Counted from the stretch's first letter, positions 1 through 10,050 are shown. The stretch: DNA of 64,000 nt from Chryseobacterium oranimense (GCF_025244725.1 NZ_CP104203.1:3224001-3288000), one strand, 5' to 3'. Translations and numbers: made by a program. The notes: generated from the letters alone by a model not told the origin.

Positions 1-1
1 A

Positions 2-484
2 CACTACATGGAGCCAGGAAAAGATAAAGCATTCTACGACGGTGAGATCCAGAAGATCTACGCAGCTACAGGCTGGGATCCTGCAAAACAGCAGTACACT
101 GGGAAAACACAGCCGGTTGAATGGACCAGAATCCACAACATGCCAGACTTCGTGTACTTCAACCACTCTCAGCACGTAATAGCAGGTGAGCAGGCGATCA
201 TCAATTCTTTCAACAAAAAGAATCCTAACAACAAAATTGATGTTGTATGTAAAGCTTGTCACGGAAAAATTGATACAATGAATGTTGTTCAGATGGCTAA
301 TGACTTCACGATGGGATGGTGTATCGAGTGCCACAGAACTACTGAGGTTGATATGAACAACGGTTATAATAAAGAATACTTCAAGAATCTACATGACAAG
401 TTGAAAAAACAATATCCTAAGGATGGCGGTAAGATCACTGTAGATGCAATTGGAGGTCTTGAGTGTGGTAAATGTCATTATTAA
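2..484 (+). CDS. actA: ActA, multiheme cytochrome c subunit of alternative complex III (3' part only)
   Basis: This is the C-terminal part of the pentaheme cytochrome c of alternative complex III, which carries electrons from the quinol-oxidising module towards cytochrome c or an oxidase. The gene begins upstream of the window; the reading frame is open from base 2, and the ATG at 8 is internal. Three CxxCH heme-binding motifs are visible (CKACH, CIECH, CGKCH), the last only one residue before the stop. The family normally has five, so the other two should lie upstream. It is followed after 23 bp by actB on the same strand, which fixes its identity. The only uncertainty is the missing N-terminus. 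Confidence 0.93.
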   Translation, partial: HYMEPGKDKAFYDGEIQKIYAATGWDPAKQQYTGKTQPVEWTRIHNMPDFVYFNHSQHVIAGEQAIINSFNKKNPNNKIDVVCKACHGKIDTMNVVQMANDFTMGWCIECHRTTEVDMNNGYNKEYFKNLHDKLKKQYPKDGGKITVDAIGGLECGKCHY

Positions 485-507
485 TAACTAAAAAATTAGA
501 AGTATAA

Positions 508-3500
508 ATGGCTTCAAACAAAATACAATTTAGAAGTATTCATGAACTTAAAGATCCGGCTTTGAACAACAAGCTGGCTCAGAAAGAGTTTCAGGAAGAA
601 ATTCCGGTAGAAGATTTCCTTGGAGATGCTGAACAGAACGGATCCAGTACTTCAAGAAGAGATTTCTTAAAAATATTAGGATTCTCTACAGCAGCAGTAA
701 CACTGGCTGCCTGTGAAGCACCGGTAATCAAAACGATTCCTTATGTGGTAAAACCACATGACATTATTCCGGGGGTTCCGAACTATTACGCTTCAACATA
801 TTTTGACGGATTCGACTTCGCCAGCGTTTTAGTAAAGACCCGTGAAGGAAGACCTATCAAAATAGAACCAAACCCTACAGCAGGTGACCTGGGGAAAACT
901 AACGCAAGAGCTCAGGCAAGTGTACTTTCTCTTTATGATAACGATAAAGTAAAGCAGCCTAAACTGGACGGTAAAGACGAAACTTTCGATAAAGTAGACA
1001 GTTTTGTTCTTAAAGGTCTGGAAGATGCCAATGCAGCAGGTAAAAAGATCGTGCTTTTGTCGCACTCTTTACCTTCCCCTACTTTCAAAAAGTTATTTGC
1101 TGAATTCAAAGCTAAATACCCTACTGCTGAACTTGTAACTTATGATGCTTATCCTCACTCTGCAGCTTTAGATGCTGCTCAGGAAGTATTCGGACAGAGA
1201 GCATTACCGGTTTATGACCTTAAAGGTTCAGAATTGGTAGTTTCTTTCCAGGCAGATTTCTTAGGAGATTATAATGCATCAAGCTTAGAAACATCATACG
1301 CAGCAGCAAGAAAGCCGGGAGCAAACATGTTGAGACACATTCAGGTGGAATCCAATATGTCATTAACAGGTGCTAATGCTGACTCAAGATACAGATTAAA
1401 GCCAAGTGCAGTAAACAAAACTTTAGTTGAAGTTTACAACGCAATTGTAGGAGGTGGTACTTCTGATAAGACCGCTTCTGAAATTGCAGCTGAGCTTAAG
1501 GCAAAAGGCAGCAAAGCTGTTGTTTTTGCTGACGGTTCTAAAGGAGCACAGGTTTTAGCACACTTAATCAACCAAAAATTAGGTTCAGTAGCTTTCACAG
1601 GTAAAGCCAACTTCCTTAAAGAATTTGATAAAGCAAGATACCAGGAATTCCTAGGATGGGTAAATGCAGGTCAGGTTGGCGTATTGATCGCAAACAATGT
1701 AGACCCTATATACTCTCATCCAAAAGGAGAAGATTTCAAAAAATCTTTAGCTAAAGTTGCTTGTGTAGTAGCTGTAGCTGATAAGAAAAATGAAATGTAC
1801 AAAGCAGCGAAAGCTGTAATTCCTGTAGCTAACTGGTTAGAATCATGGGGTGATATTGAACCTCAGACAGGAGCCTATTCATTAATGCAGCCTACCATCC
1901 AGAAAATCTACAAATCAAGACAGATCGAAGAATCTCTATTGGTTTGGAAGAATGGTAAAAACAATGCTGCCAACAATTACTATGACTATCTGAAAGCTAG
2001 TGCAGCTTCTATTTTAGGAGCTACTTCTTTCAACAAAGCTTTATATAACGGTTTCACTACTTCAAACAATGCAACTTCATTGTCATATGCAGGAGGTAAT
2101 GCAGCTCAGGCTATTGCTGAATTAGGAAGCTTCAAACCTTCTGAATTAGAATTAGTATTATATACCAAGCCTTCAATGGGTGACGGTACTCAGGCCAACA
2201 ACCCTTGGCTTCAGGAATTACCGGATCCTATCACAAGAATGTCTTGGGATAACTATCTGACTATTTCTCCAAAAGATGCAGAAAAGTTTGCCATCGACAA
2301 CGATCTTAATGCAAGAATGCAGCTGGACGGTTCTATTGTAAACCTTACTGTAAACGGAGTAACAATAAAAGACGTTCCTGTATTCATCCAGCCGGGACAG
2401 GCAGAAGGATCTGTAGGTCTTGCACTTGGATACGGTAAAAAAGATTCAGGAGCTACTGCTGATACCGGAGTAAATGCTTATCCTTTATTTGACGGTTCTA
2501 ACTTAACTGTTTCAGGAGTTAAAATTGAAAAAACAGGAGAAGATCATGAATTCGCAGGTATTCAGTTACAAAATACCCTGATGGGACGTTATGAAATCGC
2601 TAAAGAAGTTCCTTTGGCAGAATTCCTAGACGTTGCATTTGATGATGAGCACAAAGGATGGAACAAGCCTTTGGAGTATCACACCATCAGTGGAGCTCTT
2701 CCTGCAAGAAAGATTGACCTTTGGGATGCTTTCGATGATACGGACGGACCTCACTTCAACCTGTCTGTCGACCTGAACTCTTGTACGGGTTGTGGAGCAT
2801 GTATCATTGCTTGTCAGGCAGAAAACAACGTTCCTGTTGTAGGTAAAAAAGAAATCAGAATGTCAAGAGATATGTATTGGTTAAGAATTGACCGTTACTA
2901 TTCTTCAAGACAGAAAGTAGAAGTATACGAAGGATTAAAAGAAGGAATGGCAGTACCGGAATTGTACGGTACAGCATTCGGAGACGGAGGTGCATTAAAC
3001 CACCCTGCAGACAATCCGGATGTAATCTTCCAGCCGGTAATGTGCCAGCACTGTAACCATGCTCCTTGTGAAACAGTATGTCCGGTAGCGGCTACTTCAC
3101 ATGGTAAGCAAGGTCAGAACCACATGGCTTACAACAGATGTATCGGTACAAGATATTGTGCAAACAACTGTCCGTACAAAGTAAGACGTTTCAACTGGTT
3201 TACTTATAACCTGAATGATAAGTTCGATTTCAACATGAACAATGATTTAGGAAGAATGGTACTTAACCCGGATGTAGTTGTAAGAACTAGAGGGGTAATG
3301 GAGAAATGTTCAATGTGTATCCAAATGACTCAGAATACTATTCTTGAGGCTAAGAAAGAAGGAAGAAAAGTAAAGGATGGAGAGTTCCAGACTGCTTGTT
3401 CTAAAGCTTGTTCTACCGGATCATTGACATTTGGAGACATGAATGATAAAGATTCTTCAATCAGAGAGCAGTATGCATCTAACAGAAGATATTACTTACT

Positions 3501-3567
3501 AGAAGAGATCGGAACCAAACCAAACGTGTTCTATCATACTAAAGTAAGAAACAGAGTAGAAAAATAA
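508..3567 (+). CDS. actB: ActB, iron-sulfur / molybdopterin-like subunit of alternative complex III
   Basis: Large periplasmic electron-transfer subunit (1019 residues). Residues about 47-70 hold a Tat-type twin-arginine segment (SRRDFLK) followed by a lipobox-like LAAC, so the protein is probably exported folded and lipid-anchored. The first ~740 residues look like the molybdopterin oxidoreductase fold that in this family has lost its cofactor. The last ~260 residues are a ferredoxin-like domain with cysteine groups starting near residues 759 (CTGCGAC), 846 (CQHCNH), 878 (CIGTRYC) and 934 (CSMC), expected to bind several Fe-S clusters. The fusion of both parts is the normal ActB architecture. 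It sits between actA and actC in a single operon. Confidence 0.95.
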   Translation: MASNKIQFRSIHELKDPALNNKLAQKEFQEEIPVEDFLGDAEQNGSSTSRRDFLKILGFSTAAVTLAACEAPVIKTIPYVVKPHDIIPGVPNYYASTYFDGFDFASVLVKTREGRPIKIEPNPTAGDLGKTNARAQASVLSLYDNDKVKQPKLDGKDETFDKVDSFVLKGLEDANAAGKKIVLLSHSLPSPTFKKLFAEFKAKYPTAELVTYDAYPHSAALDAAQEVFGQRALPVYDLKGSELVVSFQADFLGDYNASSLETSYAAARKPGANMLRHIQVESNMSLTGANADSRYRLKPSAVNKTLVEVYNAIVGGGTSDKTASEIAAELKAKGSKAVVFADGSKGAQVLAHLINQKLGSVAFTGKANFLKEFDKARYQEFLGWVNAGQVGVLIANNVDPIYSHPKGEDFKKSLAKVACVVAVADKKNEMYKAAKAVIPVANWLESWGDIEPQTGAYSLMQPTIQKIYKSRQIEESLLVWKNGKNNAANNYYDYLKASAASILGATSFNKALYNGFTTSNNATSLSYAGGNAAQAIAELGSFKPSELELVLYTKPSMGDGTQANNPWLQELPDPITRMSWDNYLTISPKDAEKFAIDNDLNARMQLDGSIVNLTVNGVTIKDVPVFIQPGQAEGSVGLALGYGKKDSGATADTGVNAYPLFDGSNLTVSGVKIEKTGEDHEFAGIQLQNTLMGRYEIAKEVPLAEFLDVAFDDEHKGWNKPLEYHTISGALPARKIDLWDAFDDTDGPHFNLSVDLNSCTGCGACIIACQAENNVPVVGKKEIRMSRDMYWLRIDRYYSSRQKVEVYEGLKEGMAVPELYGTAFGDGGALNHPADNPDVIFQPVMCQHCNHAPCETVCPVAATSHGKQGQNHMAYNRCIGTRYCANNCPYKVRRFNWFTYNLNDKFDFNMNNDLGRMVLNPDVVVRTRGVMEKCSMCIQMTQNTILEAKKEGRKVKDGEFQTACSKACSTGSLTFGDMNDKDSSIREQYASNRRYYLLEEIGTKPNVFYHTKVRNRVEK

Positions 3568-3592
3568 AGTTTAAATAATAAATAGGTAAAAA

Positions 3593-4990
3593 ATGTCAGG
3601 ACATTACGAAGCTCCGATAAGGGAACCTCTAATTATTGGTCACAAAACTTATCACGATATCACAGAAGATATTGCACGACCTATCGAAGAAAGAGCAGGT
3701 AAACTATGGTGGATTTCACTATATGCAGCCTTAGTTCTATTCATCTACGGATTTGGCTGTATCGCTTATACTATCGGAACAGGTATTGGAGCATGGGGGC
3801 TTAACAGAACTATTAACTGGGGTTGGGATATTACCAACTTCGTATGGTGGGTAGGTATCGGTCACGCCGGGACCCTAATCTCCGCAGTATTATTATTATT
3901 TAGACAGCGTTGGAGAATGTCTGTAAACAGATCTGCAGAGGCGATGACGATCTTTGCGGTTGTACAGGCAGCCATCTTCCCTGTAATCCACATGGGTAGA
4001 GTTTGGGTAGGATATTGGGTATTCCCTTTACCAAACCAGTTCGGTTCTCTTTGGGGGAACTTCAACTCTCCTCTACTTTGGGACGTATTTGCAATCTCCA
4101 CGTATTTCTCAGTATCAACTGTATTCTGGTTTATGGGACTAATCCCTGACTTTGCAATGATCAGAGATAGAGCTAAAACGCCTTGGACTAGAAAAATTTA
4201 TACATTCCTTGCATTCGGATGGGGTGGTAAAGCAAAACACTGGCAGAGATTCGAAGAACTTTCTTTGGTTCTTGCAGGTTTAGCAACTCCACTTGTATTC
4301 TCGGTACACACTACCGTATCTTTTGACTTCGCAACTTCGGTTATTAAAGGATGGCACTCTACAATCTACCCTCCTTACTTCGTTGCCGGTGCGATTTTCT
4401 CAGGATTTGCAATGGTACAGACCCTGTTGCTTGTAGCAAGAAAAGTTTGTCACCTTGAAGAATACATCACCATGTATCACATAGAAATCATGAACATCGT
4501 AATCATCCTAACAGGAGGTATGGTAACTGTAGCTTATGCTACTGAATACTTCATCGGATGGTACTCTGGTTCAAGATTTGAAGACTTTACATATCTTTCT
4601 CCGGGTGCTGCCGTAGGACCTTATTGGTGGGCATTCTGGTCATTGATCATCTGTAACCTTGTAATTCCTGCTTCATTCTGGTTCAAGAGACTGAGAACGA
4701 ATATCATCTGGACTTTCATCGTTGCATTGATCATCAACATCGGTATGTGGTTTGAACGTTTCGATATCATCGTTATCAACCTTTCAAGAGACTACTTACC
4801 AGGATCTTGGACTATGTTTAAACCAACCATCATTGATGTGGGTGTATATTTAGGAACGATCGGATTCTTCTCTGTATTATTCTTATTATACGCAAGAACA
4901 TTCCCTGTAATTGCACAGGCTGAATTAAAATCGATTCTGAAAATTTCAGGTGAAACTTATAAAGCAAAAGAAGGAGATGAGCACCACTAA
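3593..4990 (+). CDS. actC: ActC, NrfD-like integral membrane subunit of alternative complex III
   Basis: Polytopic membrane protein of 465 residues belonging to the NrfD/PsrC family, which provides the quinol-binding site of alternative complex III. About ten hydrophobic segments alternate with short loops rich in Trp and His (for example the region around residues 80-130 and the HTTVSFDFA stretch near 240). The N-terminal ~40 residues are polar, as usual for ActC. It lies 25 bp after actB. Its last 14 bp overlap the start of actD, suggesting translational coupling. Confidence 0.94.
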   Translation: MSGHYEAPIREPLIIGHKTYHDITEDIARPIEERAGKLWWISLYAALVLFIYGFGCIAYTIGTGIGAWGLNRTINWGWDITNFVWWVGIGHAGTLISAVLLLFRQRWRMSVNRSAEAMTIFAVVQAAIFPVIHMGRVWVGYWVFPLPNQFGSLWGNFNSPLLWDVFAISTYFSVSTVFWFMGLIPDFAMIRDRAKTPWTRKIYTFLAFGWGGKAKHWQRFEELSLVLAGLATPLVFSVHTTVSFDFATSVIKGWHSTIYPPYFVAGAIFSGFAMVQTLLLVARKVCHLEEYITMYHIEIMNIVIILTGGMVTVAYATEYFIGWYSGSRFEDFTYLSPGAAVGPYWWAFWSLIICNLVIPASFWFKRLRTNIIWTFIVALIINIGMWFERFDIIVINLSRDYLPGSWTMFKPTIIDVGVYLGTIGFFSVLFLLYARTFPVIAQAELKSILKISGETYKAKEGDEHH

Positions 4991-5498
4991 AATTGTATAC
5001 GGACTTTATGCTGACGACGACGATTTAATGAACGGCGTTAAAGCATTCAACGATAAAGGGATTGCAATAAACGAAGTTTATACTCCATTCCCGGTTCACG
5101 GACTTGATAAAGCTTTAGGGTTAAAGAAAACCAGAATTTCTGATGCCGCATTCTTCTACGCTCTTTATGGAGTTACCATCGGTGCTACGGTAACATGGTA
5201 TGTAATGAATCACGACTGGCCTCAAAACATTGGTGGTAAACCTGCTTTTGACTGGGCACACAACATGCCTGCATTCGTAGTTCCAATGTTTGAATTAATG
5301 GTATTCTGCGCAGCTCACATGATGTCTTTAACTTTCCTTGTTAGAAACAAAATGTATCCGGGAGCTCCCGCTCAGAATCCTGATCCGAGAACTACTGATG
5401 ATAAATTCATGATGGAATTTGTAACTGATGACGTAGAGTCTGTAAAACAGTTGCTGATTGAAACCGGAGTTGAAGAAATAACTGTTAAAGATGCTTAA
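4977..5498 (+). CDS. actD: ActD, DUF3341 membrane subunit of alternative complex III
   Basis: Small membrane subunit (173 residues from this start) of the DUF3341 family. A soluble N-terminal part (MSTTKIVYGLYADDDDLM) is followed by two hydrophobic segments, around AFFYALYGVTIGATVTWYVM and PMFELMVFCAAHMMSLTFLV, and an acidic C-terminal tail. An in-frame GTG at 4950 would add nine residues, but the ATG at 4977 gives the conserved N-terminus and the usual short overlap with actC. The protein packs beside ActC and ActF; its catalytic contribution is not known. Confidence 0.92.
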   Translation: MSTTKIVYGLYADDDDLMNGVKAFNDKGIAINEVYTPFPVHGLDKALGLKKTRISDAAFFYALYGVTIGATVTWYVMNHDWPQNIGGKPAFDWAHNMPAFVVPMFELMVFCAAHMMSLTFLVRNKMYPGAPAQNPDPRTTDDKFMMEFVTDDVESVKQLLIETGVEEITVKDA

Positions 5499-5499
5499 A

Positions 5500-6207
5500 A
5501 TGAAAAAGAATGTATTAAAAATTACAGCTGTTTTAGGTTTAACAACGGTTTTACTTAATTCTTGCGGACCAAAAGAAAATACACCATTGGTATATTTTCC
5601 TGATATGTACTTTCCTGTAGCCTACGATCCATTGATGAAAGCTCAGGATGCCTATTCAGATCATGAAAATGAAATTCCTGCTTTCGTTAAAAATAGTTTT
5701 GCAACAGGTCTTGCTCCAGTAGAAGGATCAGTTGCTCAAAATAAAGACGGAGTCTTTGAAGAAAGCCTTCTGCCTAGAAATGTAGATGAGTATAACGCAG
5801 GTTATGACGCTTCTAAAACAATGACAACATCACCTCTTAACCCAGCTAATGCTGCCAAAGATATTGAAAGAGGGAAAATCTTGTTTGACCATACTTGTGC
5901 TGCATGCCACGGAACTGGCGGTGACGGACAAGGACCAATTGTACAGAGCGGAGCATTCTCTGGTGTACCAAACTATGCTGACAGAGAGATTACTGTAGGA
6001 TCTGTTCATTATGTATTAACTAACGGTAGAAATGCAATGGGATCTTACGCTGGACAGCTTAACGCTGGTGACAGATGGAGAGTAGCAATGTATGTAATGA
6101 GTGCCTTTAAAAAAGCAGCGGCAGCACCTGCAGCAGCTACAACGGCAGCTGCTACACCAGCACCGGCCACAGCAGCAAAAGAGACTACTACCGAAACTAA
6201 AAAATAA
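5500..6207 (+). CDS. actE: ActE, monoheme cytochrome c lipoprotein of alternative complex III
   Basis: Lipoprotein with one c-type heme, 235 residues. The N-terminus is a signal peptide ending in a lipobox (LNSC), so Cys22 or thereabouts should be acylated. A single CAACH motif lies about halfway along, with a distal methionine candidate in the NAMGSYAGQ segment. The last ~35 residues are an Ala/Pro/Thr-rich low-complexity tail. A second ATG at 5491 overlaps the actD stop; I prefer 5500 because it gives a standard MKKN signal peptide start. It is the penultimate gene of the act operon. Confidence 0.92.
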   Translation: MKKNVLKITAVLGLTTVLLNSCGPKENTPLVYFPDMYFPVAYDPLMKAQDAYSDHENEIPAFVKNSFATGLAPVEGSVAQNKDGVFEESLLPRNVDEYNAGYDASKTMTTSPLNPANAAKDIERGKILFDHTCAACHGTGGDGQGPIVQSGAFSGVPNYADREITVGSVHYVLTNGRNAMGSYAGQLNAGDRWRVAMYVMSAFKKAAAAPAAATTAAATPAPATAAKETTTETKK

Positions 6208-6215
6208 GAAAAGAA

Positions 6216-7547
6216 ATGTATAGTTTTTCACCAAAATTAAAATCAACTTCTATAATCCTTCTTGTTGTAGGTTTAGTTCTATTTGCTATCGGTTTCTTTA
6301 TGAATAAAGGACTTTCCACTGAAAAAATAGAGCACATGATGGAAGCGGTTCACGCTTCCGGTCATACTGCCCCTACACACTCTAGTGAAATGGTAGGACC
6401 ACAGGACCATGCTGCTCATTTAGAGCATGCTGAGCTTCAGGTTCACAACCAGCCACTGGCATCGCTGCACTTTGTAGCAGTATTTTTCTTTGGAATTAGT
6501 TGTGCTGTATTATTCTTTTACTGTATTCAGCACGCTGCTCATGCAGGTTGGCCTATTATTATTACAAGGGTAATGGAAGCTATTGCTTCTTATATCCCAT
6601 ATGGTGGTGCCATTCTGGTTATTATGATGATATTGAATATCACACACAATGGCCACTTGTTCCACTGGATGGATCCGGAATTGACAGATCCAAATTCTGC
6701 TCATTTCGATGTGATCCTTTTCGAAAAGAAAAGATTCTTAAACATTCCTTTCTATGCGATCAGAACTTTGATCTATGTGATCGGTGCTTCTTTCTTCGCC
6801 TGGAAACTTAAAGCTCAGTCTAAAAAAGTAGACGAAACCAAATCTAAAGTAGATTATCAGATGCTTTACAGATGGGCGGTAGGATATATTGCATTCTTCG
6901 GATTTGCTTCTGCTGCTTGGGCTTGGGACTGGTTGATGTCTATTGACCCTCACTGGTATTCTACAATGTATATCTGGTATTCAATGGTAAGCTGCCTTTC
7001 AAGTGGTATCGCTGTGATCATCCTTCTAAGTGTTTACCTGAAGAAAAACGGTTTCTTACCTCAGTTCAATGATAACCACTTACACGATTTAGGAGTATTC
7101 CTTTTCGCTACAAGTATGCTTTGGACGTATACATGGTTTGCGCAGTTCATGCTTTACTGGTATGCGAACGTTCCGGAAGAGGTTAACTACTTCTTTGGAA
7201 GATTCCAGCACTACGGACCAACATTCTTACCAATGCTGATCATCAACTTCCTGTTACCTTTATTGGTATTAGTAAGCAGCAGCATCAAGAGAAACTACAA
7301 AGTTGTAACAACAATGGCTGTAGTAGTTATCTTAGGTCACCTTTTAGACTACTTCAATATGGTAATGCCGGGAACGGTAGGACCTTACTGGAAAACTCCT
7401 GAAGTATTCCTGTTAATTGCAGGAGCTGTTCTATTCGTAGCAGGATTGTTTATGTTTACTGTATTAACTGCTTTATCTAAACTGAAGCTTATTCCTACAG
7501 GAAACCCATTCTTACACGAATCTGAAATTTATGAGTATCCTTTCTAA
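6216..7547 (+). CDS. actF: ActF, integral membrane subunit of alternative complex III
   Basis: Second large polytopic subunit of alternative complex III, 443 residues, related to ActC/NrfD. The first hydrophobic segment (IILLVVGLVLFAIGFFM) is followed by a His-rich loop (residues about 40-80, many His and Glu) and then about nine more membrane segments. It starts 8 bp after actE. It is the last gene of the operon: a strong terminator follows within 25 bp. Many relatives carry cytochrome oxidase genes directly downstream of actF; here they are absent. Confidence 0.93.
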   Translation: MYSFSPKLKSTSIILLVVGLVLFAIGFFMNKGLSTEKIEHMMEAVHASGHTAPTHSSEMVGPQDHAAHLEHAELQVHNQPLASLHFVAVFFFGISCAVLFFYCIQHAAHAGWPIIITRVMEAIASYIPYGGAILVIMMILNITHNGHLFHWMDPELTDPNSAHFDVILFEKKRFLNIPFYAIRTLIYVIGASFFAWKLKAQSKKVDETKSKVDYQMLYRWAVGYIAFFGFASAAWAWDWLMSIDPHWYSTMYIWYSMVSCLSSGIAVIILLSVYLKKNGFLPQFNDNHLHDLGVFLFATSMLWTYTWFAQFMLYWYANVPEEVNYFFGRFQHYGPTFLPMLIINFLLPLLVLVSSSIKRNYKVVTTMAVVVILGHLLDYFNMVMPGTVGPYWKTPEVFLLIAGAVLFVAGLFMFTVLTALSKLKLIPTGNPFLHESEIYEYPF

Positions 7548-7570
7548 GGACTTGTAACAGATATAAAATA

Positions 7571-7603
7571 AAAAAGACTGATTGTAATGATCAGTCTTTT
7601 TTT
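7571..7603 (+). terminator. Rho-independent terminator of the act operon
   Basis: A 12-bp perfect stem (AAAAAGACTGAT pairing with ATCAGTCTTTTT) with a 7-nt loop lies 23 bp after the actF stop and ends in a run of seven T. This closes the alternative complex III operon. Confidence 0.9.
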
Positions 7604-7704
7604 GTGCAGATAATTGAACATTTTAAATTCTTCAGGCAACCATTTCCGGTTTTATGTGTCTTTATAATAAGATCCCTGAATTATTTTAATCAAAAAATAA
7701 TAAT

Positions 7705-8724
7705 ATGAAAAGAAATTATCTGATCAGCATTCTGTTTGTTTTCCTTCTGAATTTCATTCAGGCGCAAACTATAACTTTTGTTTCCGAGCTGACCAATAAA
7801 CCTTTACCCAAAGTTTCAGTTTTTGGGAATGACGGAAGCATCCTCGCTTTTTCCGATATTGATGGCAAAATTGATAAGCAGGCAATATCTCCTTCCAAGG
7901 AAAAGTTCCAGCTGGTATACAATAATTTTCCTGTTGCCCTTCTCACCTATTCCGAAATTAATCATGATATCATTAAAATTAATGACCAGGTTAAAGAAAT
8001 AGAAACCGTAGTCATAAAGAATACCAAGCCCGCAAAATATATTGTAATCAAAGGGAATTTTAATGCATATGTAACGGTAAACAATAAACTAAACAGCTAC
8101 ACAGACGGAATAGTCTCTTATGTTTTTGATAATAAAACCAAAAAACTGAAAAGTACAAATGTTGAGCAATACAGGGTTTTCAGATTGGAAGTTAAAAATG
8201 AAAAAAAGGAAACTTCAACATGGGATTACGGCAATTCTTTACAGCTTCCAAAACTGAAAAACGTTGGAAATCCTGAAGAATACAAAACTAAAAGAAATAC
8301 CATAAAAGAACTAAAAGGTGACCGCAATGATCAGATTGAAGTGTCAGGTGCCGCCCTTCAGGAGAAAGAGTTTTCTTTATTTGGATACAGGTTCTTTGAC
8401 ATAAGAACCATACTCAATATGTCTTTCGAAAAAAATTCAGAAAAGACCCTGAAAGACTTCCTTGAATATAATGAAGTTGCTTTTGTAAAACTTAAGCATA
8501 AAAGTGAGCCGGATTACAACCAGATTATCCTCTATAATAATTTTTATCCTACAGAATTCAGCTTCAGCAATGATAACGATATAAAAAAAGTGAAATTCGA
8601 CAAAGACATCAGCAGCTACAACACAAAGTACTGGCAGGATTCTTCTTTCCCAAATATGCAGACGATTTTCAGTTCATTTTTTAAAGATGATCTGAAAGAA
8701 CAGCAAAATAAAGCCAAAAATTAA
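7705..8724 (+). CDS. Secreted protein of unknown function with carboxypeptidase-regulatory-like N-terminus
   Basis: Predicted exported protein of 339 residues. Residues 1-20 form a clear signal peptide (LISILFVFLLNFIQAQ). The following ~80 residues (a pattern like LPKVSVFGNDGSILAFSDIDGKI) resemble the small beta-sandwich found at the start of many Bacteroidota outer-membrane-associated proteins. The rest is Lys/Asn-rich with no recognisable catalytic motif. No T9SS sorting domain or lipobox is seen. It stands alone between the act terminator and the lipoprotein gene at 8848. Function unknown. Confidence 0.75.
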   Translation: MKRNYLISILFVFLLNFIQAQTITFVSELTNKPLPKVSVFGNDGSILAFSDIDGKIDKQAISPSKEKFQLVYNNFPVALLTYSEINHDIIKINDQVKEIETVVIKNTKPAKYIVIKGNFNAYVTVNNKLNSYTDGIVSYVFDNKTKKLKSTNVEQYRVFRLEVKNEKKETSTWDYGNSLQLPKLKNVGNPEEYKTKRNTIKELKGDRNDQIEVSGAALQEKEFSLFGYRFFDIRTILNMSFEKNSEKTLKDFLEYNEVAFVKLKHKSEPDYNQIILYNNFYPTEFSFSNDNDIKKVKFDKDISSYNTKYWQDSSFPNMQTIFSSFFKDDLKEQQNKAKN

Positions 8725-8800
8725 CTGTATCGCCGGACTGACAGAAACTTGACCTTATACTATAAATAATTTTAACCCCGAACAAAAGAGAAATAAAAAC

Positions 8801-8830
8801 TTACTATTAATAAAGGTTTTATTAAATTTG
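8801..8830 (+). promoter_or_regulatory. Candidate flavobacterial promoter for the lipoprotein-apt operon
   Basis: A perfect -7 box TAAATTTG (8823-8830) is preceded 19 bp upstream by TTA, one base off the TTG -33 element. The start codon lies 17 bp downstream. Confidence 0.5.
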
Positions 8831-8847
8831 TAGCAAACCCAATAAAA

Positions 8848-10050
8848 ATGAAAAAGTTTTCTTTTCTACTTGTTTTCAGTCTGTTGCTTTTTACGGCATG
8901 CAAGAAGGATCATGTAGATGCTACGAATACTAAAACGCTGCAGTCAAGTATCAATGACATGACTTCCAGCCTTTCAACCATTAAACAGATCAAATTTAAT
9001 GAAGCGCTTTATATACTAAAGACGTTTGGCGTAGAAGCAGACGGAGATGTGGAAGAACTGAAAGCCCTTGGAAAGCTGATTGACGGGAAAAAAGTTCCTG
9101 AAATCCTTGCCATGGCAGATGAAGTGGCTCAGAAAAACGGAATTGAGTGGGCCAGTACTGCCCCTCCTTCTCTTGGAGAGATGAATATCTTCGGAGACGA
9201 TAAAGCTAAAGAAACCGACCCTAATGATGTGAAAGCAAATTCATTAAGCATTATCACCAGACCTACCGGCGATGACGGAACCGGAGCACCTACAGCTATT
9301 CAGGTGGTACCAAGGCTTGTAGATACTGCAGGGAACCCTGTATCATTTACAGGAGCCGGTCTGGAAGCTACTTTAGAAGTGTTCAGCAACGGAGTAAAGC
9401 TTTCTACAGCTAAAAACCTTATGCAGGATAATAACTTTAAAGGGTTCAATTTAAAATTCTCTTCAATCCCTGCTGCTAAAGTGGTGGATGGCAAGATTGA
9501 TATCACCGTTTCAGTAAAAACAACAGCTAAGACATTCAAAATGTCTAAAATCGGGCTAGATGTAAATGCGTCAGCTTTAAAAGTACCTGCTGCGCCTAAA
9601 ACTGATTCTACAGCTGTAACGCAGGACCCTAATGCTGTAATTGATCCTAATAATCCTACAGCTACTCCAACAACACCTGCGGATCCAAATGCTGCTGCAA
9701 CTACTACTCCAGCCGCTCCAAAACAGCCGGCCGCAGACCCTAAAAATACAGTAAGCAAATTCTTAAGCAGTGTAAGTTCACAAAACCTTAAGGCAGCATA
9801 TGACGCTTCCAGCAACCCTAGCTGGGGAAGCTATGAATCATTCTCCAATCCTACTTCAGGTTTCGGATCGGTGAAAAATGTAAGTGTAAAAAACATTACA
9901 ACCAATGGTACAACTGCCAACGGAGCGAGTGTAAATGCAACATACGATGTAACGGACAAGAACGGAAAAACCACTTCTTTAAAAGTAACTTTCGGGCTTA
10001 AAAATGTAAACGGAGACTGGAAAATTTCCAGCTATAAAATAAATCCATAA
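8848..10050 (+). CDS. Lipoprotein with Pro/Thr/Ala linker and NTF2-like C-terminal domain
   Basis: Exported lipoprotein of 400 residues; the signal peptide ends in the lipobox FTAC followed by KKD. Three parts are visible: an N-terminal, mostly helical segment (to about residue 240), a low-complexity linker of about 50 residues dominated by Pro, Thr, Ala and Asp, and a C-terminal domain of about 95 residues (pattern NTVSKFLSSVSSQNLKAAY ... NGDWKISSYKI) that looks like the DUF4878/NTF2-like fold common in lipoproteins. Its stop codon overlaps the apt start by one base (TAATG), so the two are probably co-translated. Role unknown. Confidence 0.75.
   Translation: MKKFSFLLVFSLLLFTACKKDHVDATNTKTLQSSINDMTSSLSTIKQIKFNEALYILKTFGVEADGDVEELKALGKLIDGKKVPEILAMADEVAQKNGIEWASTAPPSLGEMNIFGDDKAKETDPNDVKANSLSIITRPTGDDGTGAPTAIQVVPRLVDTAGNPVSFTGAGLEATLEVFSNGVKLSTAKNLMQDNNFKGFNLKFSSIPAAKVVDGKIDITVSVKTTAKTFKMSKIGLDVNASALKVPAAPKTDSTAVTQDPNAVIDPNNPTATPTTPADPNAAATTTPAAPKQPAADPKNTVSKFLSSVSSQNLKAAYDASSNPSWGSYESFSNPTSGFGSVKNVSVKNITTNGTTANGASVNATYDVTDKNGKTTSLKVTFGLKNVNGDWKISSYKINP

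Noticed and set aside
4950..4976. GTG start extending ActD by nine residues
   Set aside because: The extension is Lys-rich, overlaps actC further, and the ATG at 4977 gives the family-typical N-terminus.
9300..9815. Minus-strand open frame of 171 codons opposite the lipoprotein gene
   Set aside because: It is the antisense of a Pro/Thr/Ala-rich coding stretch, which naturally lacks stops; its Ala/Val composition and lack of a known motif mark it as a shadow.
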